From Monocercomonoides exilis (lineage: Eukaryota; Preaxostyla; Oxymonadida; Polymastigidae), in contig LSRY02000005.1 in assembly GCA_001643675.2 (NCBI GenBank), forward strand, positions 188,501 to 252,500: a DNA stretch of 64,000 bases. The letters run 5' to 3'. Under the pieces are notes generated by a model. The model saw only the letters and a program-made list of their open reading frames with translations, ran no database searches and was not told the origin of the DNA. The translations under genes were made by a program, and so were the position numbers. Positions 12,041 through 24,851 of this stretch are shown one piece after another. How positions within the stretch are numbered: position 1 is the stretch's first letter; each line of letters starts with the position of its first letter.

Positions 12041-14125
12041 TTGTTCTTAATCTTGCTTTTATTCTTGTTTATTCATCATTTTTTCATTATCTTCTCTTCT
12101 TCTTCACATGATTCATTAACTGGCACGCTAGAAATCCCTCAGCATCCACATCCACCTCCACAAGTGATGTCAATCCCTCCTCCTCTCTACATCCTATCTG
12201 ATGCAAACAAAGCAATCCATTCAGCGCAAGTGAACTTATTTTTCTATTATTCCTTTATCATCATCATTTTCTTCTTCTTTTTCTTCTTTCTTCTTCTTCC
12301 TAATCCTCCTCTTACTTCTTCCTCTTCCTCTTCTTTCTCTTCCTCTTCTTCTTCTCCTTCCTCCATCTCCAAAAGTTCTTCTTCTTCTTCTTCTTCTTCT
12401 TCTTCTTCTTCTTCTTCTTCTTCTTCTTCTTCTTCTTCTTCTTCTTCTTCTTCTTCTTCTTCTTCTTCTTCTTCTTCTTCTTCTTCTTCTTCTTCTTCTT
12501 CTTCTTCTTCTTCTTCTTCTTCTTCTTTCTCTTCCCCTTCTTCATCTCCTTCTCTTCATTCTCCTTCTCCTTCTTTCTCTTCTTCTCAGGGATCTGCGTC
12601 TGCATCTGCCTCTGAATCAGAGCTCGAAATGCCCCCCGCTGCAGCCGTTGCGTTGATTTCTGCTCCCTCCCCTCCGATTAACGAAGCACTCACACCTTCT
12701 CTGATGACTGCGGCAATTGCTGGCTCCACATTTTTATTGTGTCATCACAGACACGCAAACGGAGAGAGCGTTCTGGATCTACTGGGAGCTGTGGAAGTGT
12801 TTGGACTGCCCCAACTTGCACTAATGTCACCGGAAAAGACGTTGTCTTCGTTTGATGCTGCTTCTGCATAGAATGATTAAAACGTTGCAACACAAGATGC
12901 TTCTCATGTTGTTTCATCATCATCATCATCTTCTTCTTCTACTTCCTCCTCCTCTTCTTCTTCAATACACCTCACCACACTCATGCCCTCCGCACACCAC
13001 CCCGCCATAGCCGACGTCATCAGCCACAGCTATCTCTAGCGCAGCCGTTCAGCCGCCATCACCACTGCAGAATTTGAGAGCCATCTGGCTGGTTTCCCAC
13101 TCGAGCACACCAAAAGCAGGAGTGAAGCAGACAACACAAGATTTGCATATGATACCTTTTACGACTCAGTCATCCGCGAACAATCGGTGAGGCTGCGTGA
13201 CGACGATGCGGTTTCTGATGTGCTCAGCTACTTGTCAAGATTAGTTTTCCCCACGCTGTTTATGCCATCTTACCTCACCGCCGGTCAGCTTTCTGACTCC
13301 ACACGCCTCAAATCCGACTTCGATGGGGAACTTCCTCTATTCACTTCAGACACATTGAGCATGCCTCCAGATTATCAGAACAACCATTCCTTGGGAGAAC
13401 CTCAGCTTCCGCATTTCCTCTCCTTCTCGCCTTCACTCAGCCCCCGCAAATTGATTCCAGACAGCTCCCCAACTGGTTCCCCTTCCTTCTCCACCAGCTC
13501 CACACTGCTTGAAGCCCTCTACCCTGCTGCCACATCCGTCGTTGCGTCTGTTTCCGACCAATCATTCCTGTCGTAGGCGCTTCCTCTTCTTTGCCCGCTC
13601 GATCCGCTTGAACCGCTCGATCAGATGTCGATTGTGGCTGCTTCAAACAGAATAGCCAGTGCCAGAAAGACAAGTGCGAATGCGAAGAGGAAGCTGATGT
13701 CTTCAGATGAGAAGTCATATGCACTGCCTTTGGAATTGGAGTCGAAAATGGCCATGGAGGATTTGAATAAGTTGGTTTCGAAGGATTTTCGTTCTTCTTC
13801 TACTTCTACTTTAACAACTACTGCTTCTCCTTCATCGTTCTCTTCCTCTTCCTCCTCTTCCACTTCCTCCTCTTCCACTTCCTCCTCTTCCACTTCCTCC
13901 TCCTCCTTCTCCTCCTCTATTGCTCACCTCATTTCTCACACAGTTGCCAATGAACTGAGTGTGAAGGCAAATTTGTTTCAAGAGGAGATTAACAAGCAAT
14001 TGGAGTTATCGAGGAATACAACGAGAAGAATGACACAGAAAGTGCTGGAGAGGAATCAAGCCACTTCTGAGACATTTTCAAGAGGAGAATGTTTTAGAAG
14101 CGGAGTAGAAATGGAACGAAGATGA
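12041..14125 (+). pseudogene. Ser-rich reading frame with BTB/POZ-like segment, interrupted by TAA/TAG
   Basis: One frame can be followed for about 695 codons from 12041 to a TGA at 14123-14125. Its only interruptions are TAG (12869), TAA (12878), TAG (13037) and TAG (13574), with no frameshift. It has a pure Ser run coded by a (TTC)n tract. It also has a segment near 12750-12850 reading VLDLLGAVEVFGLP, which resembles the C-terminal helices of BTB/POZ domains, and a Glu/Lys coiled end. The start is not defined: a Ser-rich frame just upstream is shifted. Most likely this is a pseudogene. Read-through or an unusual decoding of TAA/TAG is an alternative discussed in the findings. The BTB assignment rests on one short stretch. 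Confidence 0.45.
12370..12530 (+). repeat. (TTC)n microsatellite, about 50 units
   Basis: A nearly pure TTC/TCT repeat, encoding poly-Ser on the plus strand and poly-Lys in an antisense frame. Expansions of this kind recur in this window inside Ser-rich frames. Confidence 0.95.
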
Positions 14126-14670
14126 GGAGAGGATGAAAAAGGAAGCGGGAAGGACAAGTGATGAGAAGAATAAAGAGAGAAAATACTTGTTCGAATTAGT
14201 TTTATTCATTGATTATCGAGTTCATTGTATTTCGTTCAACGTTTGATGAAGAAACCGAATCGAAAAGAAAGGACTGATGTTTTGTGATGATATTTCAGTT
14301 GAAGAAAAAGATGAAGTGAAGAAAACCAATTGCTTTAACAGGTTAAAAGTTGTTAAATCTATTTATTGAAACAATCTTTTTAACAAACCGTTTCAATAAA
14401 GTCTTTCAAAGTATTTTTTATTTATTAGGATAGTTTTGCAAGTTGAGAAACTTGGCATTTTCCTTTTGCAGTTTTATTTTTTATTTTTCACATTTTTTTT
14501 GAAAGCTGGATCAAATAATTCTTTTTCACGAAAAACATTAAAAAGGTATGTTTTTTTGAATATAACAATAAAACAAATATATATAACAGAAACAAAAGCT
14601 AAATACTTGCAAAAAATCAATTTGACTCTTTGATCAAAAAATACCACAATAGATTTTATTTTTTCTATTT
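14126..14670. other. Spacer without recognisable gene
   Basis: AT-rich, with short inverted TTAACA/TGTTAA motifs near 14335-14395. I see no gene. Confidence 0.5.
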
Positions 14671-14856
14671 TTGATCTTTTTTTATGATTTCATAAAAAAT
14701 CACCCATATTCTCTTGTAGCAGCTATCCGAAGAAGCTCTTCCGAAGAAATTGATTTCTTTTCCATCACAAAAAAGGGAACGATCAAAATGATCAAAATGG
14801 AAAAAATATTGTTTGAAAGGCTATTCAATCAAACTAACAAATGGCAGTTCAAGTGA
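14671..14856 (+). pseudogene. Fragment resembling the 5' end of the pogo-like transposase
   Basis: The first codons give FYDFIKNHPY. The region just upstream of the transposase N-terminus (minus strand, about 8500-8530) gives FYDIKKNHPY, and about 27 of 29 bases match across that block. After it the two diverge and the frame ends after about 60 codons. It points toward the right terminal repeat, mirroring the left transposase. It may be a remnant of a second, truncated copy. Confidence 0.4.
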
Positions 14857-15084
14857 TGGAATGATATTTTTTTTTTCAATATATTTGCTAAATTTTATCT
14901 TGAATTTTCAACAACATATAAAGAATATTAATCAATCATTCTATCAAGTGAACAACACTTGAAGAGAAGAAATACATCGTAATAATTAGAAAAATTTGAA
15001 CTTTTCAACTAAAATTGTTTCATCAGTCAATAATCAGTTTGAACAAAGCTAATGTTTTGATGAAAGAAAAATTTTCTTTTTTTA
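14857..15084. other. AT-rich spacer before right terminal repeat
   Basis: AT-rich with a poly-T tract. No gene seen. Confidence 0.5.
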
Positions 15085-15127
15085 ATGTCCCGGTTTTTTA
15101 ACTTTGTACCGGGTTTTTGACTCATTG
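15085..15127 (-). repeat. Right terminal inverted repeat of transposon-like region
   Basis: Read on the minus strand it begins CAATGAGTCAAAAACCCGGT and ends with a second CCGGGAC unit, matching the repeat at 6405-6447 in inverse orientation. Together they bound about 8.7 kb. Confidence 0.6.
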
Positions 15128-15367
15128 TTATTAACTTTTTCACATAACGTTTATTTTAGGTAATTTTGTTCATACCAATAACATCTACAACAGACATGTA
15201 TTAAATGATACAAGCTCATAATTGAAACAAACTGCCATTGTTCTTTAACACGCAAATTTTTCAATAATCAGGACTTTTTCATTAAATTCAAATATCTCAA
15301 CAAATGTCAAAAATTCTACTGTAATAATTATTAGTGACAAACACTGGTCTTTTTCGCATCCAACCAT

Positions 15368-15398
<31 letters not shown>

Positions 15399-15873
15399 TG
15401 ATTGTGTTGAATTTATGAAGAAATAAATGCTTTTATATTTTTTTTTCCCAAAACAAATGACAATTCCAATAACAGCAACTCTTGAATTTTCAAAGACATT
15501 CAAATGAATATCTAATCACATTGAAAATAGCAAAAGATAATCTGATGTATTTTCGTGCACCAGAATTTGTTCAAATCCACTCAAAGCAAAAACAAAAAAT
15601 TTTCATCCAAAATTCATGATTCAAATGCAAAATAATATCAATTTATTAGTTGAATAATATGATATAATTCATTTTTTATTAATCTTTTATCTTATTATTT
15701 GATATCAAAAAAATGAATTCTTAACTTAAGCTAGTTAATAGTTATAATCCATTTTCATATTATTTATGAGGTATAACATTCTGATGATTCTTATTTATAG
15801 CTCTTTGGTGAAAAACTATTTTTTAACTTTCATTCCCATAATTATTTATTTTCATTCATTTTTTTCCTCCTGC
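15128..15873. other. AT-rich upstream region of receptor gene
   Basis: It contains a 29-nt poly-T run near 15371-15399 and no recognisable gene. It includes the 5' flank of the receptor gene that follows. Confidence 0.5.
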
Positions 15874-18800
15874 ATGCTGATAATTGTGCTAATCTGTTTT
15901 TTTCATCAAACATTTGGCTTATTCACTGATGAAAATGCAAAAAGCATTGATGCAATCGTTCAGCTGAGAGATGAATTGTTGAAAGAACAGCAATACTCGA
16001 AACATGTTTTGTCATCTTTGTTTCAGAACTTCAAAATCTTTTCTCAATCAGATATGATGAAGAAAACAAAGAATATAAAAGACAATAGTGAAAACGAGAA
16101 ATTGATAAAAGAAAAAACTTTCATTCGTGGATGCTTCAAAGAAAAGAACGCATCGATAGGATTAAGAGCGATGAATCTTTGCCAGTCAAACAGAAATAGT
16201 TTATTTTTGATTAATTCACTCTCAAGTGCAAGAATCGAAGATTGCCAAATTTTCATTGAAAAAAGCCAAACGAAGTGGATTGTGGAGAGTTTTGGAGGAA
16301 GAACTGTTTTTTCAAATGTTTCATTTGCCCCTGAGAAATCAAAGGCTTTTGTGCCTTGCATTCAGCATGACAGGAGAACAAGAAACTGTTTTGAAGGCTT
16401 TTCCTCTTTGGAATTGAGCTTCTGCCATTTCTCCTCATTTTGTGTTGAAGGAACCCAACCATTTGTTGGAAATTCTGATGCACAGAGAGTGTTTGCGAGC
16501 GGATGCGCATTCGAGAATGTTTCACATGCAAATGTTGAACAAAATGTTTGTCCACAAAGCTTGAAAAGAAACATGCTTGGAGGAGAATGCTTGGTGACAA
16601 ACAGCCAGTTTTCTTCTGTGGACAATGCATATTATGGAAGCATATTTGAAGGACTGATTACACAGAGCGGAATGTTTGGGGCTTTCAACAGCACATTTGA
16701 GAAAAGCACAAAAACAGTCATAACAACAAGATGCACAAACAGAAATGGTGATATTGAATTTGTTGATTGCATTTTCACAGATTTGTCAGGAGCGAATGGA
16801 GGAGCCATTAATCATGATTCAAATGGATCATCAACAATTGTTCGTTGTGATTTTGTGGTATGACTTTTTTTTTTTAATTTGACTTTGTTAATGCTCTTCT
16901 TTACTCATTTTTATCTTTCATGGCTTTGATAAAACACTTACAGAGATGTTGGAGCCCAGTCGGGGATGGAGCAATTATTTTGATTCAAGGGAAACAGAGT
17001 ATGACAAATTGCTCATTTACATTTTGCTGGTCCAAACAAACAACAGGAGGTGCAACGTTCATGAACGCTGCAAAAGGAACATATGCTGGATTGAACTTTT
17101 CATCTTGCTGGGATGTGCTTGGAGGAAATTGTGCTCACTTCAGAAATGGTCAGTCTGCACTTTTTGATTCATGTTGTTTTGTGAACGGAACAACGACGGG
17201 AAATTTAAATGGAGGTGCTCTTGAAGAGCTTGGATCAAATCCAGCAACAATCACGAATTGCCTTTTCAAAAATAACACTGCAACTCAGGTGAATGGAGGT
17301 GGTATCACATTCAATATTTACTCTGACAACTATGCGAACGAATTCTCAATTGAATATTGTCTTTTTGATAACAATACAGCAAAAGAAAGTCACGATTTCT
17401 ATGCCTCATCTCAGTATAATAATGTGATAAACTCCGATTGCTTTGTGGTGTGCCGTTCGCTTTCATCGAATTTGACAAGTCGAAGAGTAGTGATTGAAGG
17501 AGGATCAGCGAGTGATGACTGGATTCCATTGTTTGTTGGAAAAGTGCATGCAAACAGTGGAAATGGAACAGATGAGTGGATATGTGGCACAGCTGACAGA
17601 CCTTGCAAAACATTGAACCATTCGCTGTGGATGTCTGATGTGAGGAGAGAAATGCAAGAGTTTGTGCTTGGAGAAGGAGTATATGGGGATTCTGAGCTGG
17701 TGGTGAATGCAATGGGGATGAAGTTTGAAGGCAGCGGTGCAAGTCTGACGAGAATGGAGCCAAGGGCTGAGGGAGGTGCTGGGATGAAGATCACAAGTGG
17801 AAAGCTGATTGTTGAAAAGATATGTCCGGTCCACAATTCTGCATCGTGGAAAGGATCGCATCTGCTCAAGATTGGAAGGGCAGGATTTGCAGAGCTTCGA
17901 GATGCAGTGTTGAGGAGTGAAAGAAGCGCAGAAGGGGATGAGCAAGCGGAAGTGTTTGAGAAGAGTGCCATTGAGATTGGCGATGGAGAGTTGATTTGCA
18001 ACAATGTCACAATGAAATGGATGAAGAGCAAACAGGAGCTGGTGAGAATTGGAATAACTGGAACTGCAAGAATTGAAGCGAGCACATTTTTGGAGATTGA
18101 ACGAAGCGATGGAGATGGGAGTGTGTTTTGTGGGGTTGTGGAAAATGGAAAGGTGATGGAGCTGAACGGTATTTCATTTGAAGGTTGCAGATGTTTGAAT
18201 GGAAACGGTGGTGCATTGTGGTTGGAGATGAAGATGGGAAGCAGAGTGGGGATTGGGAACATGACTGGTTCTGATGAGAAGACGATGTTTGAGTCATGCA
18301 GTGCAGGAGGATCAGAAACAAGGGAGAATGGGGGAGGAGGATATGGAGGAGGAGTGTATTTGTATGTCTGCGAGGGGATGAGAGACTTTGTGGTGAAAAA
18401 TGTTGGATTTTCAAATTGTGAGGCGAGAGCTGGGAGGAACATGTTTGTGAGTGCAGATGATTTGCAGAAGGTGATTAACACAACAACAATTGAATTTCAG
18501 CCGAATATGGATGTGTATGATGAGCTGAGTGGGTTTGAGAGGAGCACCGCAAATGAAAAGCTTGTGATAGCTCTTGTGGTGTATCTGAGAGAAGTGAGTG
18601 TGCCAACGATTGTGGGAAGCGAAAAAGGGGTGCATGATTTCAGCAGATGTGGATGTGAAATGTTTGCATGCCGGACAATCCAAGGGGCAATCGATGCAGT
18701 TGGATCAGCAGAAGAGCACAGAATTCGGATGAAAGAAGGATACAAGCTCGATTGCGATGCAGTTATCGAAGGTGGTCATTTTGTGTTTGACACAGTGAAT

Positions 18801-21800
18801 GAGTGGGGTGAAATCGTTGTTGGGATAGATACTGAAAAGCAACAGGATGCACTTCTCATGCTTTCAGCAGATACACAAATTATGAAGATGACACTGGTTC
18901 TGAAGGAGTCACTCTGTGGAAGAGAGGCGTTTGTTGAGGTGATGGACAAAACGCTTTCAATGGAGAATAACAAAATGAAGATGATGGAAGGGGTGACTGT
19001 TGTGGATTATGAGTATGTTCGAGTGACTGGAGGGAAACTGGCGATGAGGAATTGCGAGATCGTGGAGGGAAAGCATGTGATCTTTGGTGGAAATGGGATG
19101 CTGTCAGTGAAAGGAGATGGAGAGTTGGAGATGGATAGTGTTATGTGCAAGGGTATTGGATCAACAGGTGTTGATGGGATTGTGGTGGTATCATCGAGTG
19201 GAAAGAGCGATATTCACGATTGTGAGTTTGAGGGAAAGGAAGGATGCGAAAGTGGATTTGGGAAATGGAGCGGAAGCTGGAATGTTGAGATGGAGAATGT
19301 GAGTGTTGCTGGGATGAAACGAAGAACAGGGGATGGGGGATGCTTTGCTTTTGGAGGAGGAAATGGGATAAAAATGGAAGGGAGGAATTGCACGATGAGT
19401 GGATGTTCTGTGAGTGAAGGAGAAAGCAGCGGAGGTGGGATAAAGGTGGAGCTTGGCGTTGCATCAGAGTTTAAATTGGATGAATGGAAAGTGAATGGAT
19501 GTTCTGCACAAGGAAGAGGAGGAGGGATATTTCTTTATGGATGTGCAGGATCGAAGAACGACTATGCGCTGAATGATATTGAGTTTGGAGGAAACATTGC
19601 AGCAGAAGGGAAGGATGTTTTTGTGGAGTGTGACGATCTCGTTGTGGGAGTTGTGAAGGAGAAATTTGTGGATATCAGAGGGAGAGAAGGGGAGAGCGTC
19701 GAGATGGAAGGGATTGACAGAGGATATTTCAAAGAAAGAGCTGTTTCATTGGATCTGTTTCTGAAGGAATATGTGGGAGGTGTGGTGGATGTGAGCAGGA
19801 CTGGTGTTGATGTTATTGGATGTGGGAGCGAAGAGTATCCGTGCAAGACACTTTTGAGGGGATACAAGAATGCAAAGCAATGGGAAGGGAAGAAGACTCT
19901 GAAGGTGAGTGGAGTTGTTGAGATCGAAGACAAGTTCGATGTGAGCATGTTTGAGATTGTGAAGAATGAAGGAGCGGAAAGTGCGAGACTGACAGTGAAA
20001 TCGGTGATTGAAGGAAAAGAAGGCGGTTCTGTTCTTGGAAACACAGCAAGCATGCTGTTGAGAGGGATGGAGATAGGGCTGCCAGTCGAGTTTGTGCATG
20101 ATATAGGTGTTGTAATTCTGTCAAGATCAACAGCAGGAGGCGAAGAAGAGGCTGTTGTGGAGATTGAGAAATGCACATTTGTGGGAGATGGGACTGGGGT
20201 GAGGGAATATGCAATAATAGCTGCAGAGGGTGGGGTTGTGAGGCTGAGTGAATGTGAGATGTCAATGATGGATATGACAGAGACAGGATTTTCTATTCAG
20301 GGAAGCGTTGTGGTTGATGGATGCACATTTTCAGAATGCGGAAGAACCGTTTCAGGAGAAGGAGGAGTGATGAGAGTGGTGATTGAGAATGGAGAAGAGA
20401 TGAGGATGAACAACACAAAGATGAAAACATGCAGATGTGATGGAAAGGGAGGGAAAGGAGGGTTTTTGTGGATGGACTGCAGGGGAAACGAGGCAGAGAA
20501 GCCGTTCATATTTGGCGAGAGATGCGAGATGGAAGGGAATGAAGCAGCTGTTGGAAGAAACATGTTCATATTTGCATCGAATCTGAACAGTTGTGTGAAT
20601 GTGAATTCGTTCTTGTTTGATGTTGGGAACTGGAGCAATGATAAAAATGGATTTGTGGGGAATGATATTTCTTTCACAGATACTGATTTGTTGCGCTTTG
20701 TGATTCTGTTCAAAGACAGAACTGTGCATGTTGCAGAAGACGGATATGATGTGATGAGATGTGGAAGCATTGAAGATCCGTGCATGAGCTTGTGGGAAGG
20801 ACTGATGCATGTTGAGGATTGTGAAGAAGAGAGAATGATCGAGATTATGGAGAAGACAAGGATGGACAGCAGACTTGATGTGTCTGGAATAAAGATAGAA
20901 GCACATGGAGGAACAATGATTGAGGGGGATACGAAGGCAACAATTGTTGTTGAAGTGAAGCAGAGGATGGAAGGTGTGGGACTGGTGAACAGCAAGAAGG
21001 CGGGATTTGAAGGGATCCGATTTGAAGTTGTGAAGGATGAAGAGTGCTTGAAAACAGCAATAATAGAAAACAATGAAGGAGTTCTGTCTCTCACAAGATG
21101 TGCATTGAGCATTGAAGAGAATGAATTTGTTGGAGAGATTGTTTTTGTCCACATGATAAAAGGAGAGTTGAAGGGAAAGGGAATTGAGATGGAAAGTGAA
21201 AGTGCGTGCAATGGAATGTTTATTGTTGAGAGCGGGTGCAGATGCATTGTGGAAGAACTGAAAGTGGAAGGATGCAAAGTGAAAAGTGGAGCATTGATAT
21301 GTGTGAGAGTTGGGATGGAAGCAGGGGAAAGAAAAGGGAATATTGACGATCAAGAGGCAGGGATTGGGATTGCGAACTCGAGCATTGGGTGGGTGGATGG
21401 AGAAGGGAGCGATGCGGTTGTGGTGAAGAGCGAGGGAGAGGTGAGTGTTGGGGCAGAGGTGAATGGAACGAAAGTGGAGGGGTGCAAATGCGGAAGAAGC
21501 ACAAAAGGAGGAGGGATGTGCTGGCAGATGAGCGCTGGGGGCTGGCTCCGTGTGAGCGAATGCAGCGTGGTGCAGTGTGGATGCTCTGGGATAAGTGGGA
21601 GAGGAGGAGGAGTGTATGTTGGGGCAGAGATTGACGGGGTGTTGGACTATGTGTTTGAGGGAGACAAGTTCGAAGGGAACACGGCATATATTGGGAGGCA
21701 CATTTTTGTTGCTTGCCACAATATCTCTTCACAGATTAACGAAACACAATTTCGAATGGATTTGAGAGGCATTTCTGGGCAGGCACACATGATCTCAGGA

Positions 21801-24800
21801 TCAGACACAACAGATCACAGGGAAGACACGGACTTGATGCCATTCATCACGATATATCAGTCATCAACGATCTTTGTGAGCTCCGGAGGAGCAAAAGGCG
21901 GGGAGAACAACAGACAATGCGGGAAAGAAGACAAGTGCTGTAAAACGCTGGGATATGGGCTGGCACACATTGTACACGAGTATGGAACGCGAGTTGTGGT
22001 GGATGAAGCAAGCGAAGTGGAAACAGAGATCAAGCTGGAGAATCTCACGCTGCTGGCAAAGGGAAGCAGGGCAACAGTTGGGATAAGCAGATTGGTGAGG
22101 AAAGAGAAGGGTTGTGTTGTGGAGTGCAAGGGGAATGTGAGTGTGGAGAGAATCAGCTTTGAGGTTCCAGAAGTCTTTCCAACAGAACACGAGCAGATAT
22201 TTGGTGTGGAGGAGGGGACACTTTTAATGAGTGAATGTTGGGTGAAGCCAGCTGAAGGATGCAATGTGTGCAGAATGCTAACGCTGATGCATGGAGAAAG
22301 ATCGTCAGTCACAATAGCCGGATTAATTGTTTCACAGTTTGCGTGTGCTTCACTTGTTGAATGCGTTGAGTGTGAGGTGAAGCTATCAGAAGTTGTTGTG
22401 GAGCAAGGTGAGAGCAGGAATGGGTTGTTTTTCTTGAGGAATGGAGAGATGAATGCGATGAAACTTGATGTGGTGGATGTGAGGATTGAGAATGGGCCTG
22501 CTGTCAACATGTTGAGAGAAAGAGGAAATGGGAACAATGGAATGTTACGAGATGAGAAGGGAAGGAAGCAGCTGAGAGGTGATGAGAAAAGAATGGATGT
22601 GATATTATCGAAGTTCAGCAATATCAGCAGAACAAGTGAAGGAGCGTGCGGAGTGGAATGTGAAGATGAAGAAGGGAAGATTGTGTTGCAAAACTGTTCG
22701 TTTGCAGAATGTGAGTCAAGAAGCACTCGGGGGATTGAAGCCTCTTTTTGCAAGTGCACGAGCTTGAGCTTGGACTCATGCACAGTTGTGGGTGCTCTTG
22801 AGGAAAATGAACAAATGAAAGAAAAAGGGGGACTTGAGAGAGATGAAATATGCAGATGGAATGGCTCTGTTGTGGATGTTGAAGAGAGCGTTGTGAGCAT
22901 GAAAGATGTGTCAGTTTCAAACTCATCATTGGGTGGGCTGTCGGTGAAGGGAGGAGAGGTGAAGATTGTCTCAGGCTTCTTTGCATTCAATAGCTTGACA
23001 ATTCGAGGCTTTCCATCAGCCAGAAGAAACATAATATGCTCTGATTCTTCTGAACTGAATATTGTGAGTCTGAAGGGAGGAGATGGTGTTTTTCCAAATT
23101 CGTCATTGTGGATCTTGAATGATGGATGCATCTTGAAGCGGATTGCTGAGGAGCGAGTATCACCACTGTTTATCCCAATTCTTCGATCTGCCACACCAGA
23201 ACAGAACGAAGAGCTTTTGAGTATTGCGTTCAGAGGAGCACTTCTTCTGCCGTGCAATCTTTCTTTTCGTGTGACTTCCTCCATCGGAGATGTTGAGCAG
23301 ATTGAGACTCATGAAATACCAGACTCGGGCTTTGTGAGCGAAGAGGAAGTCAATGTGGCAATTGAATCTGGGATTGTGAGAACAGCAGACGCAAATGCAG
23401 AGGTGAGCGTGTGCATTCTGTTTGGAAATACAGAATCTCTTTCATCAACACAGTCATTCATTCTGAAGAACAAAAGTGAAACAAAGATGAATGGAGATGA
23501 AAAAATTGTTGAAAGTGGAAAAGAAGAAAAATCATCATGGGCGTTGATTGTGATTGTGATATTTGCTGTATTGTTTTTGATTGTTCTTATTGTTTCAATA
23601 ATATTCATTGTTCGATGGAGGAAGGTGAAGAATGAAGCAGAAGATCTGAGAGAGATAGTGAATGATAACATCAGAAAAGATCCAAAGGCATTTGAGATGG
23701 TGACGATGGAGATGTCACCAGAGGAGCAGTGGAGAAGAGCAGAAAAAGAGGCAGAGCAGAAAAACGAAAGAAATGTGAAGAAGAGGGTGTATGAGAAGGC
23801 AATGGTGCATTCGGAATCTGAAGAGCATCTTCTGTCTGAGAGTGGTTCCACTGAATACATTCTGGGGAAAGATTCAGACAAAATTCCTCAATGGGCATTG
23901 GAGAAAGATGAAGAAGAGGAAATTCGAAAGCAGACTCCTTCTCCATCCATCTCATCCACTTCAACGACTGATTCAGATTCTTCATTTGTTCGATCGGAAA
24001 GTCTGTGTCCAACCACCTCATCGATGTCTAATCTGGTGGATGGAATGGCCTGCTCATCTCCACATGAAAAATTGATTGTGGACTTGAGGGATTCGCTGTT
24101 CATGTTGCTTCATGGAAGGAATGAGAAGAAGGAGATGGCAATCGGTTCTTTAAAGGAAAGAGAACAAACAGCTGCCCAAATCCTGTTCTGGGTGGCTAAT
24201 CTCGCACTCCACTCATTTGATGAAATGGAAAATCCTCTTTCTTCTCTTTCCAATCTCAGCCCGCACATTGTTCTGTTCTCCGAGCACATGGTGATCTGCA
24301 TTGTGATGCACTCAGACTTCTTGTCTGATGATGACTCAGATTCTTCATCCATCTCTTCATCAACAGTTGTCACATCTGCAACTGACGATGATGATGATGA
24401 TGATTCTCTTCCCTCATCGGCATTTGAGGATGAAGATAGTTTCAAAAAAGAGTGCCTGAGGTGGAAGGCGCCTGAGCTGCTGATGAACAAGAAGATGGGA
24501 GCAACAAAGGAGTCAGTTGCCTTTTCGATTGGGATGATGCTGTGGGAGTGCTTGACACTTCAGATCCCGTTTGGGGAGTATCCAGCAGAGGTGGCAGGGC
24601 AGAAGATTGTGGATGGCGAAAAGCCAAAGCCAGAGGTTGTTGAAAACTCGTCTTTGAGCAACGCAGTGAGATGCGCATTGTGCCAGCAGCCAAACGATCG
24701 GCCGACACTCATTGATTTGAAGAAGGAGTTCATCCAGCACTTTCCAGAAGGAGCAATGGTCATGACCATTGCTGATGCAGTTGATTGCCAGATGCCATCT

Positions 24801-24851
24801 GAGTGCAACTCGCAGATCCCTGATTCAAGCAGCTCGCTCATATCATTGTGA
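15874..24851 (+). CDS. Beta-helix surface receptor with TM helix and cytoplasmic pseudokinase
   Basis: Predicted as join(15874..16857,16944..24851), about 2963 aa, ending in TGA. I chose ATG 15874 because it opens a short signal peptide (MLIIVLICFFHQTFG); upstream in-frame ATGs (15766, 15784) would bury it. A very long ectodomain follows, rich in short Gly/Asn/Cys strands typical of right-handed beta-helices. A module near CG....PCKTL recurs about five times (for example near 17580, 18650, 19820, 20760, 21920). A single TM helix lies at about nt 23535-23612 and is followed by a basic, charged juxtamembrane cassette (WRKVKNEAEDLREIV...). The cytoplasmic part ends in a kinase-like fold with SPHIVLF in place of HRD..N, no DFG, LRWKAPE and FSIGMMLWE. 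A dead kinase used as a scaffold is my inference. Close relatives in the window are mostly decayed; this is the best full-length copy. Confidence 0.85.
16858..16943 (+). other. Intron in receptor gene (86 nt)
   Basis: It begins GTATGACT and ends CTTACAG. Removing it joins the two long frames in phase 0 without loss. The apparent ATG at 16920 lies inside the intron and is not the gene start. Confidence 0.75.

Noticed and set aside
12312-12605. Poly-Lys frame on the minus strand
   Set aside because: It is the antisense reading of the (TTC)n tract, not a gene.
17311-23284. Long minus-strand frames opposite the receptor
   Set aside because: Antisense openness caused by codon bias of the beta-helix gene; composition is Ser/His/Pro-rich without any family signature.
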